From: Sphingomonas spermidinifaciens
Lineage (GTDB): Bacteria; Pseudomonadota; Alphaproteobacteria; Sphingomonadales; Sphingomonadaceae
Direction of reading: 5' to 3'
DNA length: 64,000 nt
Assembly: GCF_002351485.1 (NCBI RefSeq)
Contig: NZ_NWMW01000002.1
Coordinates: 558,001 to 622,000 of the forward strand
In this document: positions 1 through 9,810 of the stretch, in pieces
How the letters are laid out: each line of letters starts with the position of its first letter
Numbering within the stretch: the stretch's first letter is position 1
Translations under genes and position numbers: made by a program
Notes under the pieces: generated by a model
The model's input: the letters and a program-made list of their open reading frames with translations, nothing else
Told to the model about the DNA's origin: nothing
Database searches by the model: none

Positions 1-488
1 TTGCCGGCATCTACCTCATCGGGCCGGACGGGACGCCGCACCGGATCGGCATCGCGCTCGCCAACGAGTTCAGCGACCATGTGACCGAGCGGCATAATTA
101 CCTGTGGCTTGCGCATTCGAAGCTGCGCCAGGCGGCACTGGGGCCGGAGATCCTGATCGGCACGCCCCCCGCAGACATACGCGGCACCAGCCGCATCCGC
201 CGCGGCGGCCAGACGGTGTGGGAAAAGCCGTTTCTTTCGGGCGAGGCGAACATGTCGCACACGCTCGCCAATCTGGAGCACCACCACTTCAAATACGACC
301 TCTTCCGCCGGCCGGGCGATATCCACGTACACTTCTTCGGCACCGCGACGCTGTCGTTCAGCGATGGCTTCGCGACCGAGGAAGGCGACGTGTTCGAGAT
401 CGAGGCGGCGCCGTTCACCCTTCCACTCGCCAACCCGCTGGCGCGGGCCGCGGACGGCGAGGGGGTGACGGGGGTGAGAGTCCTCTAA
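1..488 (+). CDS. AraD1/GguC-family protein, C-terminal part (5' end outside window)
   Basis: The reading frame is open from base 3 and ends in TAA at 486-488, leaving 161 residues of a longer protein. The visible part resembles the C-terminal half of the AraD1 (GguC-like) family of the fumarylacetoacetate-hydrolase fold: conserved stretches are HRIGIALANEFSDHVTE, the KLRQAALGPE segment, and GDIHVHFFGTATLSF. Proteins of this family sit in sugar-acid catabolic clusters and are proposed to act on 2-keto-3-deoxy-pentonate-type intermediates. That fits the pentonate dehydratase a few genes away, although this gene is on the opposite strand and converges on the GH51 gene. The function is inferred from family and neighbourhood. 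Confidence 0.75.
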   Translation, partial: AGIYLIGPDGTPHRIGIALANEFSDHVTERHNYLWLAHSKLRQAALGPEILIGTPPADIRGTSRIRRGGQTVWEKPFLSGEANMSHTLANLEHHHFKYDLFRRPGDIHVHFFGTATLSFSDGFATEEGDVFEIEAAPFTLPLANPLARAADGEGVTGVRVL

Positions 489-499
489 GGCCAAGTATC

Positions 500-653
500 G
501 TCATCTCAGCGAAGGGCGGGGGTCGCTGGCGCCCGTGTAAGGCGATCCCTGTCTTCGCTGGGATGACATTCGATCACGCAGCCATGCTCGCGCGAAGGCG
601 GGAGCCCGGAGCCACGAGCGATGCGCCCCGGACCCAAGGCTCCCGCCTGCGCG
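500..653. repeat. Two inverted repeats in a convergent intergenic gap
   Basis: The gap between the AraD1 gene and the converging GH51 gene holds two nested hairpin units. The first pairs gtcatctcagcgaag (500-514) with cttcgctgggatgac (553-567). The second pairs cgcgaaggcgggagcc (591-606) with ggctcccgcctgcgcg (638-653). Each has one or two mismatches. Neither is followed by a T run, so they are better read as dispersed palindromic repeats that may also stop converging transcripts than as classical terminators. A related cccagc/gctggg hairpin occurs at 37287-37302. Confidence 0.6.
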
Positions 654-664
654 AAAGCACCGGC

Positions 665-2251
665 TTATTCGAGCGCCAGCATCGTCACCGACGCCGGGGG
701 CAGCGTCACCGAGACCACCCCGCCGGCGACGCTTGCCGCGATCGGTTTGGGCTTCACCACATCTGGCGCGGCGAAGCTGTTGACGCTGTTGATCGCTGGT
801 CCCGTCAGCACCTCGCCCGACGCGCGCGTGGCGGCGCTGCCCGCGACCTTCGCCTCGATGGTCGCCGTGCGCGTGGGGTCGAGATTGACGAGCGACAGAT
901 AGAGCTTCCCGTCCGTGGCTTTCGCCGCCACCGCATCGACGCGCGGCATGGCGAGGTCGCCGTAGCGATAGACGCCCGCGCCCACGTCGACGGGCACGAA
1001 GGTCGCGTCCTGAAACGGCAGGTAAAGCTTGTGGACGTAATAGGTGGGCGTCAGCACCATCTTTGGCCCGTCGGTGAGGATCATCGACTGGAGCACGTTG
1101 ACCATCTGCGCGATGTTGGCGACGCGCACGCGGTCGGCGTGGCGGGCGAAGATGTTGAAGTTCAAGGCGGCGATGACCGCGTCGCGCACGCTGTTCTGCT
1201 GCTGGAGGAAGCCGGGATTGGTCCCCGGCAGCGGCGCGGCCCAGAACCCCCATTCATCGACGACGAGCGCGACCTCCTTTTTGGGGTCGTACTTGTCCAT
1301 CACTTCCGAGTGCTTGGCGATCAGCCCGTCCATGCCGAGCGTCTCCTTGACCAAGGTGGCATATTCCTTTTCACCGAAATCGGTCGAGGAATAGCTGACC
1401 GGCCAGCCGCCCGTCGTATAGTTGTGCAGCGACAGCCCCTCGATGTTCCAGGCCCAGTCGTGGGTCTTCCACGCCTTCATCACCGCTTCGGTATAGGCGG
1501 TGTCGCCGGTACCGGGGCCGACGGCGATGCGGCGCATCGCGCCGGGCATCTTCTCGCGCTGGTCGGGATGATAGTTGCGGATGAAGCGGGCGTAGAGCTT
1601 CATCTGGTCGGTGTAGAAGTCGGGCGTCATCGCGCCGCCGCACGACCAGCTTTCGTTGCCGATCCCGAGGAACTTGACCTTCCAAGGTGCGCGGCGGCCA
1701 TTCGCGGCGCGCTCGGCCCCTGCGGACGTCGTCGCCGCGTCGCCGGTCATGTACTCGACCCAGTCGACCGCCTCCTTGACGGTGCCCGAACCGATATTGA
1801 CAGAGACATAGGCCTCGGCCCCCACCTGCTCGGCAAAGTCCATGAACTCGTGCGTGCCGAAGGCGTTGGGTTCGGGCGCGTTGCCCCAGGCGGCGTTGAC
1901 CTTGCGCGTGCGCTTCGCCTGCGGGCCGATGCCGTCGCGCCAGTGATATTCGTCGGCATAGCAGCCGCCCGGCCAGCGGATATTGGGGACGCGGATCGCC
2001 TTCAATGCCGCGACCACGTCGCTGCGGATGCCGCGGACGTTGGGGATCTTCGAATCGCGGCCGACCCAGACCCCGCCATAGATGCCAGTGCCCAGATGCT
2101 CGGCGAACTGGCCGAAGATGTCGCGCTCGATCCTCGCGCCGGGGCGTTCGGCCTGCACCGTAACGGGGACCGCCGCCTCCTGCGCCGTCAGCGGCCACGC
2201 ACACAACATCGCGCAGGCGGCGAGGCCCGCACGCAACATCGCCTTGGTCAT
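665..2251 (-). CDS. Secreted alpha-L-arabinofuranosidase, GH51
   Basis: A 528-residue exported enzyme that releases arabinofuranosyl side chains from arabinoxylan or arabinan. The first 24 residues form a signal peptide ending near LTAQ. The GH51 acid/base glutamate is E200 in the GIGNESW motif and the nucleophile is E333 in VVDEWGFW. The C-terminal part is the usual beta domain. I chose the ATG at 2251 because AGGAG lies 7 bases upstream; a GTG at 2257 would sit almost on the ribosome-binding site. It is the last gene of the mutarotase-dehydratase-GH51 unit, 85 bases after the dehydratase stop. Confidence 0.93.
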   Translation of the reverse strand: MTKAMLRAGLAACAMLCAWPLTAQEAAVPVTVQAERPGARIERDIFGQFAEHLGTGIYGGVWVGRDSKIPNVRGIRSDVVAALKAIRVPNIRWPGGCYADEYHWRDGIGPQAKRTRKVNAAWGNAPEPNAFGTHEFMDFAEQVGAEAYVSVNIGSGTVKEAVDWVEYMTGDAATTSAGAERAANGRRAPWKVKFLGIGNESWSCGGAMTPDFYTDQMKLYARFIRNYHPDQREKMPGAMRRIAVGPGTGDTAYTEAVMKAWKTHDWAWNIEGLSLHNYTTGGWPVSYSSTDFGEKEYATLVKETLGMDGLIAKHSEVMDKYDPKKEVALVVDEWGFWAAPLPGTNPGFLQQQNSVRDAVIAALNFNIFARHADRVRVANIAQMVNVLQSMILTDGPKMVLTPTYYVHKLYLPFQDATFVPVDVGAGVYRYGDLAMPRVDAVAAKATDGKLYLSLVNLDPTRTATIEAKVAGSAATRASGEVLTGPAINSVNSFAAPDVVKPKPIAASVAGGVVSVTLPPASVTMLALE

Positions 2252-2295
2252 CAGCACTCTCCTGTGGCGATCCGCTCATCGCGAACCGGCGCGGC

Positions 2296-2323
2296 GCGCG
2301 TCCCAACCCCCGCCGGGACGCGC
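2296..2323 (-). other. Intercistronic hairpin between dehydratase and GH51 genes
   Basis: gcgcgtccc (2296-2304) pairs perfectly with gggacgcgc (2315-2323) across a 10-base loop. There is no T run, so it looks like an mRNA stabiliser, processing site or partial pause inside the operon rather than a full terminator. Confidence 0.4.
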
Positions 2324-2336
2324 ACCGCGGCGAAGA

Positions 2337-4133
2337 TCAATGACTGTCGCGCGGCAGTCCCATGGTCTGGGCGATCCGCTGGAACTGTTCCGCGCCTTCA
2401 AGGATCGCGCCGGTGGATAGCTGGCCGACGCGCTCGCGCTGGATCGCCTGCCACGGCGTCTGCGACGCCGGATACTTATAGCCGCCCTCGGCCTCGAGCG
2501 TGCGGCGGCGCTCTGCCAGTTCCTCGTCGGAGATGAGGATGTCGGCGGTAAACTTGCGAAGGTCGATGCGCACCCGGTCGCCGGTGCGAAGGAGCGCAAG
2601 GCCGCCCATCGCCGCCGCCTCGGGGCTGGCGTTGAGGATCGACGGGCTGCCGCTCGTCCCCGACTGACGTCCGTCCCCGATGCAAGGCAGGCTGTGGATG
2701 CCGTCGGCGATCAGATAGGCGGGCGGGCGCATGTTCACGACCTCCGCGGCGCCCGGATAGCCGATCGGGCCGGCGCCGCGCATGATCAGCAGCGTCTCGG
2801 GCGTGATGCCGAGCGCGGGGTCGTCGATCATGTGATGGTACTGCTCGGGGCCGTCGAACACCACCACCGGCCCCTCGAACGCATCGGGATCATTGGGGTT
2901 GGACAGGTAGCGCTGGCGGAACTCGTCGGAGATGACGCTGAGCTTCATCACCGCAGCGTCGAACAGGTTGCCGCGCAACACCGCGAAGCCCGCCTTTTCG
3001 AGCATCGGCGCGTCGAAGCGGCGGATGACCTTCTCGTCCTCGATCACGGCGTCACGGCAATTGTCGCCGATCGACTTGCCGTTGGCGGTCAATGCGTCCT
3101 CATGGATCAGGCCCTGAACCATCAGCTGGGCGACCACCGCGGGCACGCCGCCGGCATGGTAATAGTCCTCACCGAGATACTCGCCAGCGGGCTGGAGGTT
3201 GACGAGGAGCGGCAGGTCGAGGCCGTAGGACTGCCAGTCCTCGATCGGCAGGTCGACGCCGATATGGCGCGCGATCGCGGCCAAGTGGATCGGCGCGTTG
3301 GTCGAGCCGCCGATCGCGGTGTTGACGCGGATCGCGTTGATGAAGGCTTCCTTGGTCAGGATGTCGGAGGGCTTGAGGTCCTCATGCACCATCTCGACGA
3401 TGCGGCGGCCGGTGCGCCAGGCGCATTCCTGACGGTCGCGATAGGGCGCGGGGATCGCCGCCGAGCCGGGCAGCGACATGCCCAGCGCCTCGGTCAGCGA
3501 ATTCATCGTCGTCGCCGTGCCCATGGTGTTGCAATAGCCGGTCGAGGGGGCCGACGATGCGACGAGCTTGATGAACTGCTCGTCGTCGATCTCGCCCGCG
3601 GCGAGGAGCTGGCGGGCTTTCCAGACGATCGTGCCCGAACCCGTGCGCTCGCCCTTGAACCAGCCGTTGAGCATCGGGCCGACCGACAGGGCGATTGCCG
3701 GGATGTTGACCGTCGCCGCCGCCATCAGCGCGGCGGGCGTCGTCTTGTCGCAGCCGATCGTCAGGACGACGCCGTCCATCGGATAGCCGTAGATCGCCTC
3801 GACCATGCCGAGATAGGCGAGGTTGCGGTCGAGGCCGGGCGTGGGCCGCTTGCCCGTTTCCTGGATTGGGTGGACGGGGAACTCGAGCGGGATGCCGCCC
3901 ATTTCGATGATCCCGGCGCGCACCCGCTCCGCCAGCACCAGGTGGTGGCGGTTACAGGGCGACAGGTCGCTGCCCGTCTGCGCGATGCCGATGATCGGCT
4001 TGCCCGACCGCAATTCCTCCAGGCTCAGCCCGTAGTTGAGGTAGCGCTCCAGATAGAGCGCGGTCATGTCGACATTCTCGGGATTGTCGAACCAGGCGCG
4101 CGAGCGCAGCTTGGGCTTGTTGGGATCGGTCAT
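2337..4133 (-). CDS. IlvD/Edd-family pentonate dehydratase (likely L-arabonate or D-xylonate dehydratase)
   Basis: A 598-residue cytoplasmic iron-sulfur dehydratase that removes water from a sugar acid to give a 2-keto-3-deoxy acid. Three cluster cysteines are visible at C60 (SPCNRHH), C128 (TIGCDK, with K130 beside it) and C201 (TGYCNTMG). The [12 protein letters not shown] and [18 protein letters not shown] motifs are intact. This three-cysteine spacing and length fit sugar-acid dehydratases of the [2Fe-2S] type. The GH51, GH43 and AraD1 neighbours point to pentonate, most likely L-arabonate, but xylonate cannot be excluded. It starts 10 bases after the mutarotase stop, so the two are co-transcribed. 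Confidence 0.88.
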   Translation of the reverse strand: MTDPNKPKLRSRAWFDNPENVDMTALYLERYLNYGLSLEELRSGKPIIGIAQTGSDLSPCNRHHLVLAERVRAGIIEMGGIPLEFPVHPIQETGKRPTPGLDRNLAYLGMVEAIYGYPMDGVVLTIGCDKTTPAALMAAATVNIPAIALSVGPMLNGWFKGERTGSGTIVWKARQLLAAGEIDDEQFIKLVASSAPSTGYCNTMGTATTMNSLTEALGMSLPGSAAIPAPYRDRQECAWRTGRRIVEMVHEDLKPSDILTKEAFINAIRVNTAIGGSTNAPIHLAAIARHIGVDLPIEDWQSYGLDLPLLVNLQPAGEYLGEDYYHAGGVPAVVAQLMVQGLIHEDALTANGKSIGDNCRDAVIEDEKVIRRFDAPMLEKAGFAVLRGNLFDAAVMKLSVISDEFRQRYLSNPNDPDAFEGPVVVFDGPEQYHHMIDDPALGITPETLLIMRGAGPIGYPGAAEVVNMRPPAYLIADGIHSLPCIGDGRQSGTSGSPSILNASPEAAAMGGLALLRTGDRVRIDLRKFTADILISDEELAERRRTLEAEGGYKYPASQTPWQAIQRERVGQLSTGAILEGAEQFQRIAQTMGLPRDSH

Positions 4134-4143
4134 GGCGCTGCGG

Positions 4144-5274
4144 TCACTTTCGGGTGGTCAGGCGATAGATCATCACGTGGCGATAGGGCTTGCCCGGATC
4201 GACGCGCGGCGAGGCGAAATCGGGCTTGTTCGGTGCGTCGGGAAACTTCTGCGGCTCGAGCGCGATGCCGTCGCCCTGGCGATAGGCATGGCCCGACTTG
4301 CCCGAAACCGACCCGTCGAGGAAGTTGCCGGTATAGAACTGGACGCCCGGCTCTGTCGTCAGCACTTCCAGCACGCGACCCGATTTCGGGTCCTCCAGCC
4401 GCGCGGCGAGCTGCGGCGTCGGCGTCTGCCCCTTGTCGAGCGCGAAGTTGTGATCATAGCCGGTGCCGAGGCGGATCTGCTCGTCGCGGCGGTCGCGCAG
4501 CCCCTCTGCGATCAGGCGGGGGCGGGTGAAGTCGAACACGCTGCCCGCAACCGCGCGCCGCTCGCCTGTCGGGATCAGCGTCGCGTCGACCGGGGTGTAG
4601 GCCTTGGCCGGGATCGTCAGCACATGGTTCGACGTGCCCGCCGGTGCGCCCTCACCCGCCAGATTGAACAGCGCGTGGTTGGTCATGTTGGCGATGGTCG
4701 GCTTGTCGGTCTTGAGGTCGTAGGCGATCGTCAGGTTGCTCGCCTCGTCAAGCGTATAGGTGACGGTCACGTCGGCCTTGCCTGGATAGCCCTGGTCGCC
4801 ATCGGGGCTGGTGAGCGCGAGGACAAGCTTCGCGGTCGGCCCGCTCGCGACCGAGACGATGCGCCAGTTGCGCTTGTCGAACCCCTGTGTGCCGCCGTGG
4901 AGCGAATTTGTCTTGTCGTTGAGCGTCAGCTGGTACTCGCGGCCGTCGAGGCTGAACTTGCCGCCCTTGATGCGGTTGGCGTAGCGGCCGACGGTCACGC
5001 CGAAATAATTGGGGACCTTCTCATATTCCTCGGCCGTGTCGTAGCCGAGCGTCACGTCGGCGCGCTTGCCCGCACGGTCGGGACCGATCAGCGCCTGCAG
5101 CGTCGCGCCATAGGTGATGATCCGCGCCTCGACCCCGCGCTTGTTCTTGAGCGACACGATCTCGACCGCGCTGCCGTCGGCGAGCTTCCCAAAGGGCTTG
5201 CGCTCGGCATCGGCAGCGATCGCGGGCATCGCGGCGGTGGCAAGAAGGAGCGCTGCTCCCAGGCGGATCATCAT
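4144..5274 (-). CDS. Exported aldose 1-epimerase (GalM-type mutarotase)
   Basis: A 376-residue mutarotase that interconverts alpha and beta anomers of free sugars. Family residues are visible: the [12 protein letters not shown] histidine, the [12 protein letters not shown] histidine and the [11 protein letters not shown] glutamate. A signal peptide ([22 protein letters not shown]) puts it in the periplasm, where it would act on sugars released by the secreted GH43 and GH51 enzymes. The ATG at 5274 has GGGAGGG about 8 bases upstream; a second ATG follows directly at 5271. It is the first gene of the transcript that includes the dehydratase and GH51, with a good promoter just upstream. Confidence 0.92.
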   Translation of the reverse strand: MMIRLGAALLLATAAMPAIAADAERKPFGKLADGSAVEIVSLKNKRGVEARIITYGATLQALIGPDRAGKRADVTLGYDTAEEYEKVPNYFGVTVGRYANRIKGGKFSLDGREYQLTLNDKTNSLHGGTQGFDKRNWRIVSVASGPTAKLVLALTSPDGDQGYPGKADVTVTYTLDEASNLTIAYDLKTDKPTIANMTNHALFNLAGEGAPAGTSNHVLTIPAKAYTPVDATLIPTGERRAVAGSVFDFTRPRLIAEGLRDRRDEQIRLGTGYDHNFALDKGQTPTPQLAARLEDPKSGRVLEVLTTEPGVQFYTGNFLDGSVSGKSGHAYRQGDGIALEPQKFPDAPNKPDFASPRVDPGKPYRHVMIYRLTTRK

Positions 5275-5313
5275 ACTCGGTTCCCTCCCGCGTGCCACAT
5301 GGCATGGCTTTGC

Positions 5314-5341
5314 CTTATAAGTCCGACAATAGAACGGACAA
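5314..5341 (-). promoter_or_regulatory. Promoter of mutarotase-dehydratase-GH51 unit, with palindromic spacer
   Basis: On the minus strand TTGTCC (5336-5341) and TATAAG (5314-5319) are separated by 16 bases, a good sigma-70-like pair. The spacer holds the arms GTCCG and CGGAC around nine bases, so a repressor could sit between the promoter boxes. It explains why this unit can be expressed apart from the upstream GH43 gene. Confidence 0.5.
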
Positions 5342-5354
5342 GCGCTTCCCGCAA

Positions 5355-6986
5355 TCAGCCCGTGTACGCAAATGGGCCGACGACCGTGCCGACAAATCCG
5401 CCGGCGCGATTGGTGCTGAGGAAGCGCGCGTCCAGGTCGTCCTTCAGCGTCCGCTTTGTCCCGCCTGCGGCATAATCGAACGCCATCGCGCCGCCGTTCG
5501 CGCGGATCGTCAACGTGACAGGCGTGCGCGGATCGACAGGCGCCGAGGCGACCAGCACCTCCTCGCCCTTGTCGCGAGTGTAGAGCGCGATCACCGGCTT
5601 GCCGGCGAGGCGAGTCAGCCCGAAGAACAGGTTCGACTGGTCGCTCTGCATCGCGGCAAGCCCAGCGCGATCACCGTCCTTTGCGGGCACGAAGCTGACG
5701 GTCGTGGTCGCAGCGGCGATGTGATGCTGTTGACGGCGGCCGAGGAAGGCGGGGACCCCCTTTTGGTCGCCGAGCGCGGCACCGCCCTTGAGGACGAGGT
5801 CGCCCTTGTCGAGCCGCCAGAAGTTCGACTTGGGCGTGCGCACGCCGATCCACTGCATCCCGAGCTTCGGCCCGGCGAAATCGTCGACATAGGCGAAGTC
5901 GCCGCTGGTCGGCAGTTTGGGCGCCGGACCGGCGGGCAGGCGGGGCTTGGCCGCGACGTGCGGGATCGGCTTGCCGGGATCGAGGATGACGGGCCAGCCG
6001 TCCTTCCACGTGACCGGCAGCAGGAACGTCTCGCGCCCGATATTGTAGAAGTCGCCCTCATAGGGCCGTGTTGCGAGGAAGGTCGCCCACCAGTCGCCGC
6101 TGGCGGTCTGGACAAGCTTTGCGTGGCCTGCCGAGGTGATGGGGTTCGGCCGCGCGGGGTTGAGGTCGCGCTGCGTCAGGATCGGGTTGCGTTCCCATGG
6201 CACGAACGGGCCGGTCAGCGACCTTGAGCGGAGGACGACCTGCGAATGGTTGACGCTGGTCCCGCCCTCCGCAGCGGTCATGTAATACCAGCCGTCCTTC
6301 TTGAAGATGTGCGGGCCCTCGATCCACACCGGCTTCTTAGACAGGTCGACGCCGCCGTTGACGAGCTGGGTCGAGGGGCCGACCATTTTGCCCGCGCGCC
6401 AGTCGAACTCCTGGATCCAGATCGCGCGGTGCCCGTCGTAGCGCGGCGGCTCATTGGGCGCGCGGTTGTTGACGATCCACGCCCGATCGCCCTCCCAATA
6501 GATCGAGGGGTCGATCCCTTCGAACGGCAGCCAGATGGGATCCGACCACGGTCCCGCCGGGTCCTTCGCGGTGATGACGAAATTGCCCTTACAGTCGACG
6601 CAGGTGTTGACGATGTAGAAGGTGCCGTCGTGAAACGAGATGTCGGGCGCGAATACGCCGCGCGACACTGCGAGGCCCGAGGTGTCGAGCTGTCCCGGCC
6701 GGTCGATCGCATTGCCGATCTGCGTCCAGTTGACGAGGTCGCGCGACTTGAAGATCGGCAGGCCCGGATAGTGGGTGAAGGAGGAGAGGACGAGGTAGTA
6801 ATCCTCGCCCACCCGCGTGATTGACGGATCGGGATAATAGCCTGAGAGGATCGGGTTGCGATACTCGCCGGTCTTCGGCACCTCGCGTTCGATCGACCGG
6901 CCTTCGTAGCGGAAGTCGGCGAAGCGCGCTTCCTGCGCAGCGGCGGGTGCGGCGGCGGCGAGCGCGGTGAGCAACAGGGCGCGCAT
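5355..6986 (-). CDS. Secreted GH43 beta-xylosidase/arabinofuranosidase with C-terminal beta-sandwich domain
   Basis: A 543-residue exported five-bladed-propeller hydrolase. A signal peptide (MRALLLTALAAAAPAAAQ) precedes the catalytic domain. The three GH43 acids are visible: the aspartate in YYPDPSITRVG (general base), the aspartate in EGIDPSIYWEGD (pKa modulator) and the glutamate in VWIEGPHIFKKDG (general acid). From about residue 370 onward (FAYVDDFAGPKLGMQW) there is a concanavalin-like C-terminal domain of the kind seen in beta-xylosidases. The ATG at 6986 has GAGAGG 7 bases upstream. It lies downstream of xylA beyond a terminator, so it may be expressed at a lower level than the xyl genes. 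Confidence 0.9.
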   Translation of the reverse strand: MRALLLTALAAAAPAAAQEARFADFRYEGRSIEREVPKTGEYRNPILSGYYPDPSITRVGEDYYLVLSSFTHYPGLPIFKSRDLVNWTQIGNAIDRPGQLDTSGLAVSRGVFAPDISFHDGTFYIVNTCVDCKGNFVITAKDPAGPWSDPIWLPFEGIDPSIYWEGDRAWIVNNRAPNEPPRYDGHRAIWIQEFDWRAGKMVGPSTQLVNGGVDLSKKPVWIEGPHIFKKDGWYYMTAAEGGTSVNHSQVVLRSRSLTGPFVPWERNPILTQRDLNPARPNPITSAGHAKLVQTASGDWWATFLATRPYEGDFYNIGRETFLLPVTWKDGWPVILDPGKPIPHVAAKPRLPAGPAPKLPTSGDFAYVDDFAGPKLGMQWIGVRTPKSNFWRLDKGDLVLKGGAALGDQKGVPAFLGRRQQHHIAAATTTVSFVPAKDGDRAGLAAMQSDQSNLFFGLTRLAGKPVIALYTRDKGEEVLVASAPVDPRTPVTLTIRANGGAMAFDYAAGGTKRTLKDDLDARFLSTNRAGGFVGTVVGPFAYTG

Positions 6987-7000
6987 CGGCGATCCTCTCA

Positions 7001-7034
7001 AAGGAAAAGGGGCCGCGATGCATGCCGCGGCCCC
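7001..7034 (-). terminator. Rho-independent terminator after xylA
   Basis: ggggccgcg (7009-7017) and cgcggcccc (7026-7034) form a perfect 9-bp stem with an 8-base loop. On the minus strand it is followed by TTTTCCTTT, which overlaps the approach to the GH43 ribosome-binding site. It should limit read-through from xylA into the GH43 gene. Confidence 0.75.
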
Positions 7035-7042
7035 CATGGGTC

Positions 7043-8353
7043 TCAGACGAAGCGGTTGACGAGGTTCTCGAGCCGCTCCTGCTGGCCCGACTTGTGGCTG
7101 GGCTTGAGGTCGCGCTCCACCGCCAGGTCGGCGATGCCAGCCAGGTCGAGGTTCGCGATCTCGCCGCCCAGGCCATCGGTCCAGCCGGCGTAACGCTGCG
7201 CGCGGATGCCGTCGACGCGGCCGTCCTCGATGATGGCCGCGGCGTTCAGCAGCCCCTTCGCCACGGTGTCGATGCCGCCGATGTGACCGTAGAACAGGTC
7301 GACCGGATCGATCGACTGGCGCCGTACCTTGGCATCGAAGTTGAAGCCGCCCGTCGTGAAGCCGCCCGCGCGGATCACCTCGAGCATCGCCAGCGTCAGT
7401 TCCTCGACCGAGTTCGGAAACTGGTCGGTGTCCCAGCCATTCTGGTGATCGCCGCGATTGGCGTCGATCGACCCGAAGATGCCGAGTGCCGACGCCATCG
7501 CCAGCTCATGCTCAAAGGTGTGGCCCGACAGCGTGGCGTGGTTCGCTTCGATATTGACCGCGACCTCGTTCTCCAGCCCGAAGCGCTTGAGGAAGCCGTA
7601 CACGGTGGCGGTGTCGAAGTCGTACTGGTGCTTGGTCGGCTCGTGCGGCTTCGGCTCGATCAGGATCGTGCCCTTGAAGCCGATCTTGTGCTTGTGCTCG
7701 ACGACGAGGCTGAGGAAGCGGCCGAAATTGTCCATCTCGCGCTTGAGGTCGGTGTTGAGCAGCGTCTCATAGCCCTCGCGGCCGCCCCACAGGACGTAGT
7801 TCTCGCCGCCCAGGCGGTGCGTCGCTTCCAGCACGTCGCGCACCTGCATCGCGGCGAAGGCATAGACTTCGGGATCGGGGCTGGTCGCGGCGCCAGCGGC
7901 GAAGCGCGGGTGGCTGAACAGGTTGGCGGTGCCCCACAGGAGCTTGCGCCCGCTCGACGCCTGAAGCTGCTCGAGATGATCGACCGCTTCGGCGAGATTG
8001 CGGCGGTGCGAGGTCACGTCCTGCGCATCGGCCATCACGTCGACGTCGTGGAAGCAGTAATACGGCACGTCCATCTTCGTGAAGAAGTCGAACGCGACCT
8101 CCCGCTTGGTCGCCGCCGCCGCGCTGTCATTGGCGCCCGCGTGCCAGGGGCGATTGAAGGTGCCGCCGCCGAACACGTCGCTGCCCGGCCAGCAGAAGGT
8201 GTGCCAGAAGCAGATGGCGAAGCGGAGGTGCTCCTCCATCGTCTTGCCGAGCACGACGCGGTTCTTGTCGTAGAAACGGAAGGCGAGCTCGTTGTCGCTG
8301 TCCGGCCCTTCATATTTGATCTGGGGAATGTCGGCGAAGAAATCGGTGGCCAT
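7043..8353 (-). CDS. xylA: Xylose isomerase
   Basis: A 436-residue cytoplasmic class II xylose isomerase (D-xylose to D-xylulose). The active-site H102 and D105 are in YYCFHDVDV. Metal-site motifs [32 protein letters not shown] and [14 protein letters not shown] are intact, and the length is typical of class II enzymes. It starts 3 bases after the xylB stop, so the pair is translated together. Xylose freed by the GH43 enzymes would enter the pentose phosphate pathway through xylulose 5-phosphate. Confidence 0.98.
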   Translation of the reverse strand: MATDFFADIPQIKYEGPDSDNELAFRFYDKNRVVLGKTMEEHLRFAICFWHTFCWPGSDVFGGGTFNRPWHAGANDSAAAATKREVAFDFFTKMDVPYYCFHDVDVMADAQDVTSHRRNLAEAVDHLEQLQASSGRKLLWGTANLFSHPRFAAGAATSPDPEVYAFAAMQVRDVLEATHRLGGENYVLWGGREGYETLLNTDLKREMDNFGRFLSLVVEHKHKIGFKGTILIEPKPHEPTKHQYDFDTATVYGFLKRFGLENEVAVNIEANHATLSGHTFEHELAMASALGIFGSIDANRGDHQNGWDTDQFPNSVEELTLAMLEVIRAGGFTTGGFNFDAKVRRQSIDPVDLFYGHIGGIDTVAKGLLNAAAIIEDGRVDGIRAQRYAGWTDGLGGEIANLDLAGIADLAVERDLKPSHKSGQQERLENLVNRFV

Positions 8354-8356
8354 TCG

Positions 8357-9802
8357 TCAGCTCCTGGGCGTGATGCGGGGATAGGCGGCGCGGAAGGCCG
8401 CGAGCTTGGGGGCGAGCCGTTCGACCAGCTCGGGATCGGGCGCAATGGTGTGGCTGGTCGGCAGCTTGGTGCAGACTTGCGCCGGATTGCCGCCGTCGAC
8501 GGCGAGCTGCGCGAGCCGTGCGGCGCCGAGCGCCGGCCCGACCTCGCCGCCCGCCGCATAGACCAGCTCGACGTTGAGCGCGGCGGCGAGCGTCTGGCCC
8601 CAGTAGCGCGAGCGTGCACCGCCACCGATCACCGAAAGGCGGGTGAGGTCGGTACCCGCCTCGCGCAGCACCTCGACCCCGTCGGCGAGCGCGAAGGCGA
8701 CGCCCTCCAGCACGGCCTGTGCCAGCCGCTCGGGCGTGGTGTCGTGGTCGAGGGCGAGGAAACCGCCGCGGACCTCCGCATCATTGTGCGGCGTCCGCTC
8801 GCCCGACAGATAAGGGAGGAAGATCTCGGGACCGCAGGCGGGGCCGACGCTCTCGGCGCGGGCGAACAGCTCGGCCGCGCCGGACGTACCGGTGAGGCGC
8901 GCGACCCAATCGATACAGGCGGCGGCCGACAGGTGGACTGCCATCTGGTGCCACATGTCGGGCAGGCAGTGGCAGAAGGCGTGCACCGCGCGCGCCGGGT
9001 TGGGGCGGAAGTCCTTCGTCGCGACGAAGATGACGCCCGAAGTGCCAAGCGAGAGGAGGGCGTCGCCATCCTCGACCACGCCAACGCCCGCGGCGCCCGC
9101 GGCATTGTCGCCGCCGCCGCCGGCCACGGGGACGCGCTCCATGCCCCAGGCTTCGGCGACCTCGGCGCGGAGCGTGCCGGAGACCGCCGACCCTTCGACG
9201 AGCCGCGGCATGTGCTCGCGTGTCAGGCCGGTGGCGGCGAGGATCGCGTCGGACCAGTCGCGCGCCGCGACGTCGAGCCAGAGCGTGCCGGCCGAATCGG
9301 ACATGTCCGAAACCTTCTCGCCGGTCATGCGCAGCCGCACTTCGTCCTTGGGGAGGAGCACGGTGCGGACGGCGGCGAAGATGTCGGGCTCGTGATCGCG
9401 GACCCACAGGAGCTTGGGCGCGGTGAAGCCCGGCATGGCGAGGTTGCCGGCGACGGCGTGAAGGTCGGGCACCGCCGCCTCCAGCGCCTTGCACTCGGCT
9501 TCGCTGCGGCCGTCGTTCCAGAGGATCGCGGGGCGGAGCGGGCGGTCGCCCTCGCCCAGGAGCGCCGCGCCGTGCATCTGGCCGGCGATGCCGATGCCGC
9601 GGACGGCGCGGCGCACCGCCGGGTCGATCGCGCGCACGGCCGCCTGCGTCGCGTCCCACCAGGCATCGGGATGCTGTTCGGACCACAGGGGATGCGGCCG
9701 CTGGACGGTCAGCGCCGCGACGCCCGTCGCCACGACGCCGCCGCGCTCGTCGAGCGCGACGGCCTTGACTCCCGAGGTGCCGATATCGATGCCGAGGAAC
9801 AT
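8357..9802 (-). CDS. xylB: Xylulokinase
   Basis: A 481-residue FGGY-family kinase that phosphorylates D-xylulose. The N-terminal phosphate-binding motif is GIDIGTSGVKAV; the substrate region GIAGQMHGAALL and the catalytic AGGGGDNAAGA and LSLGTSGVIF segments are present. The C-terminal FGGY signature region lies around LAQAVLEGVAFALADGVEVL, with the SVIGGGARSRYWGQ adenine-site motif after it. It starts 8 bases after the stop of the GH43 lipoprotein gene and is followed closely by xylA, giving a GH43-xylB-xylA operon. Confidence 0.97.
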   Translation of the reverse strand: MFLGIDIGTSGVKAVALDERGGVVATGVAALTVQRPHPLWSEQHPDAWWDATQAAVRAIDPAVRRAVRGIGIAGQMHGAALLGEGDRPLRPAILWNDGRSEAECKALEAAVPDLHAVAGNLAMPGFTAPKLLWVRDHEPDIFAAVRTVLLPKDEVRLRMTGEKVSDMSDSAGTLWLDVAARDWSDAILAATGLTREHMPRLVEGSAVSGTLRAEVAEAWGMERVPVAGGGGDNAAGAAGVGVVEDGDALLSLGTSGVIFVATKDFRPNPARAVHAFCHCLPDMWHQMAVHLSAAACIDWVARLTGTSGAAELFARAESVGPACGPEIFLPYLSGERTPHNDAEVRGGFLALDHDTTPERLAQAVLEGVAFALADGVEVLREAGTDLTRLSVIGGGARSRYWGQTLAAALNVELVYAAGGEVGPALGAARLAQLAVDGGNPAQVCTKLPTSHTIAPDPELVERLAPKLAAFRAAYPRITPRS

Positions 9803-9810
9803 GCGCGTCC

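Noticed and set aside
104..4529. Very long plus-strand open frames (for example 104-2536 and 2694-4529) opposite the GH51 and dehydratase genes
   Set aside because: Their translations are Arg/Gly/His-rich with no motifs, as expected for antisense frames in high-GC DNA; the minus-strand genes carry complete catalytic motifs.
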